A stretch of DNA of 38,197 nt, from the NCBI GenBank assembly GCA_964579675.1, contig CAZOIA010000032.1, forward strand, positions 1 through 38,197, read 5' to 3'. This document shows positions 34,201 through 38,197 of the stretch, in pieces. The stretch comes from CAZOIA01 sp964579675. GTDB taxonomy: Bacteria > Planctomycetota > Phycisphaerae > UBA1845 > PWPN01. Numbering within the stretch: the first letter of the stretch is position 1; every line of letters begins with the position of its first letter. The notes under the pieces were generated by a model that was given only the letters and a program-made list of their open reading frames with translations, did no database searches and was not told the DNA's origin. The position numbers were made by a program, and so were the translations under genes.

Positions 34201-37033
34201 AAGCGATCAGTCCAACATCGAGTTGGTGAGACAGCTTGCTCAAGCCCATGCGTACTGGCGAACGAAGGGCCTCATCGTCGACCTGGTTATTCTGAACGAA
34301 GATCAATCGGGCTACCGCCAGCCCCTTCAAGACCAGATCATGGAGCTTATCGCTGCCGGGGCTGAAGCCCATCCAATCGATCGCCCGGGCGGCATCTTTG
34401 TTCGACGCAGCGAGCAGATCTCCGAGGAGGATGAGACGCTGGTACAGGCGGTTGCTCGCGTGGTCATAAGCGATTCAGCCGGCACTCTTGCGGAACAGGT
34501 TGAACGCCGTAGCCGTCCGGAAACCACCGTTCCCAAGTTTATCCCCACCCGTGCGCGCCGCTCCGAGGTTCCGCATCATGCAGAAACGCCCAAGGGTACC
34601 CTGGTCTTCTTCAACGGCCTGGGGGGATTCACGCGCGACGGGCACGAATACGTCATCACCACCACGGCCGATTATGTGACCCCTGCGCCATGGGTGAACG
34701 TTCTGGCCAACCCCGAGTTCGGCACCGTCGTGACCGAAAGCGGGGGTGCCTATACATGGGCTGAGAACGCCCACGAGTTCCGCCTGACGCCCTGGTACAA
34801 CGACCCTGTCAGCGACGTCAGCGGCGAGGCGTTCTACATCCGTGATGAGGAGACCGGCCACTTCTGGTCGCCCGCACCGCTCCCCGCGCGCGGGCTGATG
34901 CCGTACATCACGCGTCATGGGTTCGGCTATAGCGTCTTCGAATACAAGGAGAATGGCGTTTCCTCCGAGATGTGGACGTATGTCGCCACCGATGCCCCGG
35001 TGAAGCTCTGTCGCCTCACGATTCGCAACTCGTCCGGCCGCGTCCGCCGCCTTTCGGTGACGGGCTTCGTCGAATGGGTCCTGGGCGAACAGGGGTCGAA
35101 GAATGCGATGCACATCGTTACGGAGATGGACGAGCAGACTGGCGCGGTTCTGGCGCGGAACCCCTACAACAGCGAGTTCCCGGGGCGTGTCGCGTTCTTC
35201 GCCATCAACGAATCGCAGCATACCGTAACCGCCGACCGCACGGAATTCCTTGGCCGAAATGGGACTCCTGCTAACCCCGCCGCCATGGGCCGCACCCGGC
35301 TATCGGGCAAGGTCGGACCGGCCCTCGATCCCTGCGCGGCGATCCAGACCGTGTTCGAGCTGGATGACGGCTGCGAGCGTGAGGTTGTTTTCATCCTAGG
35401 GGCCGCCCGCGATGCCGCCACAATGCGCAACCTCATCGGCCGTTTCTGTGACACCAATTCGGCGCGTACCGCCCTGGAGGGCGTGTGGGCCTACTGGAGT
35501 CGCACGCTCGGCGCGGTCCACGTTGAGACGCCCGATCCGGCGGTGAACTTCCTGGTCAATGGCTGGCTGCTCTATCAGACCCTTGCGTGCCGCATCTTGG
35601 CGCGGAGCGGGCTCTATCAGTCAGGCGGGGCGATTGGCTTCCGGGATCAACTCCAGGACATGATGGCCCTGATCCATGCGGAGCCACGCCTGATCCGCGA
35701 GCACCTGCTTCGCTGCGCGGCACACCAGTTTCGCGAAGGTGATGTACAACATTGGTGGCACCCGCCGCTGGACCGCGGTGTGCGCACGCGGATTGCGGAT
35801 GACTACCTGTGGCTGCCTTATGCTGTCTGCCGCTACGTGTCTTGCACGGGTGATACCGGCGTGCTCGACGAGCGTGCTCATTTTCTGGAAGGTCGCCCGG
35901 TCAGACCGGAGGAGGACAGTTATTACGACCTGCCTGTGCGTTCAGAGGAATCTGCAACGCTCTACGATCATTGCGTTCGTGCAATTAACAACGGGCTGAA
36001 GTTGGGCGAGCACGGCCTCCCGCTCATGGGTTGCGGCGACTGGAATGACGGCATGAATCTCGTCGGCGAGCACGGCAAGGGCGAAAGCGTGTGGCTGGCC
36101 TTTTTCCTCTACGATGTGCTGAAACAGTTCACAGATGTCGCACGGCAGCACGAGGACATCGCTTTCGCCGAACGTTGCGAAACCGAGGCGGACAGGCTCC
36201 GCCAGAGCATCGAGCAACACGGCTGGGATGGGCAGTGGTACCGGCGTGCCTACTTCGACAACGGCGAACCGCTCGGTTCGGCTACGAATCCCGAGTGTCA
36301 GATCGATTCGCTCCCGCAGAGCTGGTCGGTCCTCTCTCGCGCCGCGGATCTGGCTCGCTCGCGAGCCGCGTTGGATGCCGTCGACGACCGCCTTGTCCGC
36401 CGTGGTCCCGGGCTTGTCCAGCTCCTGGATCCGCCGTTCGACCGGTCCCATCTGGAGCCAGGTTACATCAAGGGCTACATTCCGGGCGTGCGAGAGAACG
36501 GCGGCCAATACACGCACGCCGCTGTGTGGACCGCCATGGCGTTTGCCGCCATGGGCGATAGCGCCCGTGCCTGGGAGCTGCTGACGCTCATCAATCCCAT
36601 CAGCCACGGCTCCACTCCGGCAGCGATCCAGACCTACAAGGTCGAACCCTACGTCGTCGCCGCCGATGTTTACAGCAACCACCAACACGTCGGCAGGGGC
36701 GGATGGACGTGGTACACGGGTTCCGCGGGCTGGATGTATCGCCTTCTTACAGAGTCGCTGCTGGGTTTGCGGTTAGAGGTGGACCGCCTTCGTCTGGAGC
36801 CGGTCCTGCCGGACTCGTGGAAATCACTCAAGATCCACTATCGCTACCGCGAGACATTCCATCATATCACCGTCCGCAACAACGGCGGCATGATTGTGAC
36901 ACGCGTTGCCTTCGACGGCGAGGAGCGCCCCGACAAGAGCATCCCACTCATCGACGATCGCCGAGAGCACAACGTGGACGTGGACATAGGCCGACGCCCC
37001 AACGATCCGGCGAACGGGGGGAGCTCTCGATAA
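28208..37033 (+). CDS. ndvB: Cyclic beta-1,2-glucan synthase (NdvB/ChvB type)
   Basis: Giant inner-membrane enzyme, 2941 aa, that makes cyclic beta-1,2-glucans from UDP-glucose. The N-terminal helical region (1-410) is followed by membrane segments (about 415-440 and 450-480). The GT84 glycosyltransferase part has the nucleotide-binding VITLDTDTQLP (D637, D639), NRILSHDLLEG and RHRWIRGDWQIMPW (about 783-796). More membrane segments follow (about 830-875 and 950-1000), then a glycoamylase-like region with ESGYNATDV and HHQGMSFLSMAY (about 1577). Two beta-sandwich blocks precede the C-terminal GH94 phosphorylase domain with its acid in GCGDWNDGMNL (about 2605-2615), which controls ring size by trimming. 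Length is normal to slightly long for the family (about 2,800-2,900). Start chosen at ATG 28208 (MNRAFRDLIRRG, GAGAG upstream); in-frame ATGs at 28151 and 28127 are possible. It appears complete and intact. In other bacteria the product acts in osmotic adaptation and host interaction. Confidence 0.95.
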   Translation: MNRAFRDLIRRGLFGAARGHDGELRAEAPLRSELLSVDQLKEHASALASSHEIDEHPGPDRLLPRLAENEVALLHACEFFTGTVKESRRIAPAADWLLDNFYLIEEQVRIAQRHFPREYSRELPRLLSGPLAGYPRVYAIVLELISHVDGRVDAENLACFVASYQTVAHLKLGELWAIPIMLRLALIENLRRVAVRIATSRQGRDAARPWADRLLEVAEKEPRNLVLALADMVREDPPLTSAFVAEFARYLRGQNPGLTLPMSWLEQRLAETNQTVEQLIQLEGQNQAADQVSVSNSIGSLRFLSAMDWREFVETMSVVEHVLRGDPVDVYSHMDFATRDRYRHVVEEMAKRSRLLEDEVARRAIQLARDRIAPSAGDDRTAHVGYYLIDKGRSLLEQAVGVRPSAGIILSRIGRRWPLLFYIGSILALTAILTTAISLAGSRYGLGGWGLLLLALPLFLCASHWSVSTVSWLATRLVAPRTLPRMDFSKGIPPDYRTMVVVPTMLTSAEGVQDLLESLELCFLANRDAHLHFALLTDFRDAPQERMPDDEGLVSLARGGVEALNRKYSTERDDAFFLFHRPRWWNEQEGVWMGWERKRGKLAEFNALLREKARDRFSDVVGRIEILPTVRFVITLDTDTQLPRHAARELAGTMAHPLNRPRFDPTLGRVVGGYTILQPRVGVSLPSAGRSWFARLFAAEPGVDPYTRAVSDVYQDLFREGSYIGKGIYDVDSFEQALGGRFPENRILSHDLLEGSHARAGLVSDVVLLEEHPSSYTTDAGRRHRWIRGDWQIMPWVLPRVPGPDAGRVANCLSILSRWKILDNLRRSLTPVGLTALLLLGWVLPGPPLFYTLIVVGIIVSPVLFTAIVELLHRSPDLPRALHMKGAALSAGRQLAQAAVTLTCLAYDAFISLDAIARAAVRVLFTRRKLLEWQTAGDSERNGHAGLTGVCASMWVGPAMALVIAVMVWVVRPETLYTAGPILGLWFLSPAVAWWLSRPIKTRRPRLKTEDRAFLRMAARRTWRFFETFVGPADHYLPPDNYQEHPTAAVAHRTSPTNMGLSLLANLAAYDFGYISAGQLIDRTSKTFATMGKLDRHRGHFYNWYDTSTLRPLPPLYVSSVDSGNLGGHLLTLGPGLMELAGAKIVSPRAYEGLTDTLRVLLDVAGGRTAQSEGLPPSTTPPETVIRLERLEKELQIPPRTLAASRIHLERLATAGADLAVNLGSGSDDEVKWWAQAFEHHCRDFLDDLLFLAPWCELPPSSEVMWQRGSVEQVQRLSDLRRALQLLEEIPTLRDVAKLAPTMLRSIDEVLAGVCEQGPAVPSAEHAWFTQLRHSIIDASRRADERLAELEALALLCQEIAEFDYDFLYDNSRHLFSIGYDVAHHRLDAGFYDLLASEARLGSFVAIAQGKLPQEHWFSLGRLLTVAGGEHPLLSWSGSMFEYLMPLLIMPTFEHTLLDRTYHAVVKRQIEYGRQRRIPWGISESGYNATDVRLIYQYRTFGVPGLGLKRGLADDLVVAPYASIMALMVAPERACANLRRLAKDGLLGAYGFYEAVDFTPSRVPRGQRSVVIRSFMAHHQGMSFLSMAYLLLNRPMQRRFQSDPLFRATELLLQERVPKAAPFFPHDSEAAGSRWIPGGAEEISRVFTTPQTAVPEAHLLSNGRYHVMVSAAGGGYSRWQDLAVTRWKEDSTRDCWGVFCYLRDLDRGEFWSAAYQPTLKRSEAYEVVFSQAQVEFRRRDDNIETHTEITVSPEDDIELHRISITNRGHVPRVIELTSYAEPVLAPPTADATHPAFSKLFVQTELVRSHQAILCTRRPQSSDEHPPWMFHLAVGRGAAIGEVSYETDRCEFVGRGRSLADPAAMHVSKLSDREGSVLDPIVSIRCAVTIEPDETVRLDFVTGVADTRDDAMALVEKYHDRSMTDRVFNLAWTHSQVVLRQLGATEVDAQLYGHLAGAVLYANPRHRAPSGLIARNRRGQSGLWGYGISGDLPIVLLRISDQSNIELVRQLAQAHAYWRTKGLIVDLVILNEDQSGYRQPLQDQIMELIAAGAEAHPIDRPGGIFVRRSEQISEEDETLVQAVARVVISDSAGTLAEQVERRSRPETTVPKFIPTRARRSEVPHHAETPKGTLVFFNGLGGFTRDGHEYVITTTADYVTPAPWVNVLANPEFGTVVTESGGAYTWAENAHEFRLTPWYNDPVSDVSGEAFYIRDEETGHFWSPAPLPARGLMPYITRHGFGYSVFEYKENGVSSEMWTYVATDAPVKLCRLTIRNSSGRVRRLSVTGFVEWVLGEQGSKNAMHIVTEMDEQTGAVLARNPYNSEFPGRVAFFAINESQHTVTADRTEFLGRNGTPANPAAMGRTRLSGKVGPALDPCAAIQTVFELDDGCEREVVFILGAARDAATMRNLIGRFCDTNSARTALEGVWAYWSRTLGAVHVETPDPAVNFLVNGWLLYQTLACRILARSGLYQSGGAIGFRDQLQDMMALIHAEPRLIREHLLRCAAHQFREGDVQHWWHPPLDRGVRTRIADDYLWLPYAVCRYVSCTGDTGVLDERAHFLEGRPVRPEEDSYYDLPVRSEESATLYDHCVRAINNGLKLGEHGLPLMGCGDWNDGMNLVGEHGKGESVWLAFFLYDVLKQFTDVARQHEDIAFAERCETEADRLRQSIEQHGWDGQWYRRAYFDNGEPLGSATNPECQIDSLPQSWSVLSRAADLARSRAALDAVDDRLVRRGPGLVQLLDPPFDRSHLEPGYIKGYIPGVRENGGQYTHAAVWTAMAFAAMGDSARAWELLTLINPISHGSTPAAIQTYKVEPYVVAADVYSNHQHVGRGGWTWYTGSAGWMYRLLTESLLGLRLEVDRLRLEPVLPDSWKSLKIHYRYRETFHHITVRNNGGMIVTRVAFDGEERPDKSIPLIDDRREHNVDVDIGRRPNDPANGGSSR

Positions 37034-37211
37034 TACACCCGCATCTCCCGCAACCTCGCCATGACCGGATCGTATGTTGTGTCACGCTTGGATGGCGACC
37101 TTGTCGGTCAGCGATTCCGCAAGTAGTTTTTTCTCTTCCTCGCAAGTCCTTTGAACAGCATGAATTAGCGGCACACATGCGAGCTTGACCATTTTCGCAT
37201 TCGAAAAGGGC

Positions 37212-37240
37212 TTGCTTTGGGCGAATCGATCTGGTATACT
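37212..37240 (+). promoter_or_regulatory. Sigma-70-like promoter of the insertion-sequence genes
   Basis: TTGCTT (37212-37217) and TATACT (37235-37240) are separated by exactly 17 bp. TATACT matches five of six consensus bases and TTGCTT three of six. A second TATAAT hexamer lies at 37241-37246, directly before ATG 37247. Transcription from the first -10 would begin at or next to that ATG, giving a leaderless message, unless translation starts at ATG 37283. Confidence 0.5.
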
Positions 37241-37246
37241 TATAAT

Positions 37247-37591
37247 ATGCCAGATAGAAGACGGTCGATTTCACGGTCTCGCATGTCCGCCAAGGAACGC
37301 GACCGGCGTTCTCGCTTGGCGCGGCTTGCTCATGGCGCGGGTTTACTTCGTGGGACCCTGGCTCCCCGGCAGCGCGTTTGCGGTAAACCCAACTGCAAAT
37401 GTGTAACAGGCGAGAAGCACGCTTCGCTCTACCTGGTGGTCCGCAGGGAAGGAGAACTGCGGCAGCTCTGCATCCCCAGAGAGTTTGAGCCTCAAGTTCG
37501 TCAGTGGGTGCGGAACTACCAGGAGATCAAGGAACTGCTGGAGCAGATTTCTGAACTGTACTGGGACAAGACAAGGAAGAGGCAGGAATAG
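37247..37591 (+). CDS. DUF6788 family IS accessory protein
   Basis: Small basic protein of 114 aa of the DUF6788 type that commonly precedes a transposase gene. Key stretch: GLLRGTLAPRQRVCGKPNCK with CGKPNCKC, a short Cys pair that may bind metal, then HASLYLVVRREGELRQLCIP and a C-terminal helix (YQEIKELLEQISELYWDKTR). The start is either ATG 37247 (placed on the predicted transcription start) or ATG 37283 (MSAKERDRR). Neither has a clear SD. The role in transposition is not known to me; DNA binding would suit its charge. Its stop codon TAG (37589-37591) overlaps the following transposase frame. Confidence 0.75.
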   Translation: MPDRRRSISRSRMSAKERDRRSRLARLAHGAGLLRGTLAPRQRVCGKPNCKCVTGEKHASLYLVVRREGELRQLCIPREFEPQVRQWVRNYQEIKELLEQISELYWDKTRKRQE

Positions 37592-38197
37592 AGATCCTTC
37601 GTCGCCTCGTATCCTATGCCGGCAAGATTGTCGGGATCGATGCGGTCCTGGCGAACATCACGGACACCCGCAAACGTCCCGTTATCCCTACGGAGCGGAT
37701 TGCGCGTAGCATTTTCGTGATGCTCCTTTCGCGCCTGGGAAGCCTGAACGCCCTGGAACAGACCACGCCCAGCCGATTCTGGGGCAAATGGCTGGGCGGC
37801 TCGGTTCCCAGTGCGGATACCATCGGGCGAGTGGCCGCTCTTGTGGATAATGATACGATCCGGGAGGGGATTCATGAGGTTTATCGGTGTCTGAAGCGGA
37901 ACAAGGCTTTGGAGCCGCCCTGGCACGGCCTCATCCCCCTGGTGCTGGACGGGCACGAATCCAGCACCAGCTATCGACGTTGTTGTTCCGGATGTCTGCA
38001 ACGGACCATTCATAGCACCCAGGGGGACCGGATTCAGTATTACCACCGCAACGTCACTGCCCAGCTGATTACGCGGGATCTTCAACTGTTGTTGGATGCC
38101 GAAGCCATCCTCCCCGGCGAAGACGAAATCGCGACCGCCATGCGGCTGCTGGAGAGGGTCTTTCGAGATTATCCCCGTGCCTTTGATGTTGTGGCAG
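37588..38197 (+). CDS. Transposase, partial (3' end outside window)
   Basis: Transposase frame following the DUF6788 gene, about 200 residues visible, open to the window edge. It reads EILRRLVSYAGKIVGIDAVL, RIARSIFVMLLSRLGSLNAL, FWGKWLGGSVPSADTIGRV and LIPLVLDGHESSTSYRRCC. The Asp in VLDGHE is a good candidate for the first DDE acid; CCSGCLQR is a nearby Cys cluster. The frame is -1 relative to the upstream gene and has no ATG, GTG or TTG between the in-frame stop at 37552 and the paired GTG/ATG near 37720, well inside the homologous region. The start given is the ATA that overlaps the upstream TAG (ATAG); an ATA start, a -1 frameshift or an inactivating mutation are the options. Confidence 0.75.
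   Translation, partial: MEILRRLVSYAGKIVGIDAVLANITDTRKRPVIPTERIARSIFVMLLSRLGSLNALEQTTPSRFWGKWLGGSVPSADTIGRVAALVDNDTIREGIHEVYRCLKRNKALEPPWHGLIPLVLDGHESSTSYRRCCSGCLQRTIHSTQGDRIQYYHRNVTAQLITRDLQLLLDAEAILPGEDEIATAMRLLERVFRDYPRAFDVVA

Larger units (their letters stand above)
37200..38197 (+). mobile_element. Insertion sequence, right part cut by window edge
   Basis: A DUF6788-type protein immediately followed by a transposase is the usual two-gene layout of a group of insertion sequences. The left end must lie between the ndvB stop (37033) and the promoter at about 37212; the start given is approximate. The right end is outside the window, so terminal inverted repeats and target duplication cannot be compared. 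Confidence 0.7.

Overview
The window is a GC-rich bacterial stretch, nearly fully coding, with one assembly gap (ten N at 13135-13144). The gene styles suggest a planctomycete or related environmental lineage: a tyrosine recombinase of the atypical kind common there, a kinase with zinc ribbons and membrane segments, class II ribonucleotide reductase, and a DUF6788-type insertion sequence. This is inference from gene content; no rRNA or tRNA is visible to settle it.

Layout. 1-3.1 kb holds mobile-element maintenance genes: a tyrosine recombinase (open at the left edge), a small coiled-coil/excisionase-like protein, and a replication-relaxation-type winged-helix protein. 3.2-14.5 kb is a run of nine minus-strand genes. 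Read in transcription order they are an HTH regulator-like protein, a beta-rich protein interrupted by the gap, a Lon-type Ser/Lys protease domain fused to a helical domain, two free-standing copies of that helical domain, a soluble TraG/HerA-like DNA-pumping ATPase, a fourth copy of the helical domain, an archaeo-eukaryotic primase (AEP), and an adenosylcobalamin-dependent ribonucleotide reductase (NrdJ). Most neighbours overlap or lie within 20 nt. 14.5-15.5 kb is a gene-free divergent region. 15.5-25.3 kb is a plus-strand operon of five genes: a membrane-anchored Ser/Thr kinase with zinc ribbons and TPR-like repeats, a second and different HerA-type ATPase, a charged coiled-coil protein, an unknown protein, and a WD40/TPR protein.

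Taken together, 1-25.3 kb looks like an integrative element carrying its own primase and dNTP supply. Its core is a two-operon, two-ATPase module with a kinase, a protease-like domain and a four-member helical family that I cannot match to a named system. It is the best candidate here for something undescribed. Defence, conflict or DNA transfer are all possible roles; the sequence does not choose between them.

25.3-26.2 kb is non-coding. It contains a strong hairpin and repeated TGTGCACA motifs, and it ends in the 3' remnant of a [NiFe]-hydrogenase large-subunit gene, which may mark the element's junction with the chromosome. To the right are a B12-binding radical SAM enzyme, a full-length giant cyclic beta-1,2-glucan synthase (NdvB/ChvB type, about 2,940 aa), and the start of an insertion sequence (DUF6788 protein plus transposase) cut off by the window edge.
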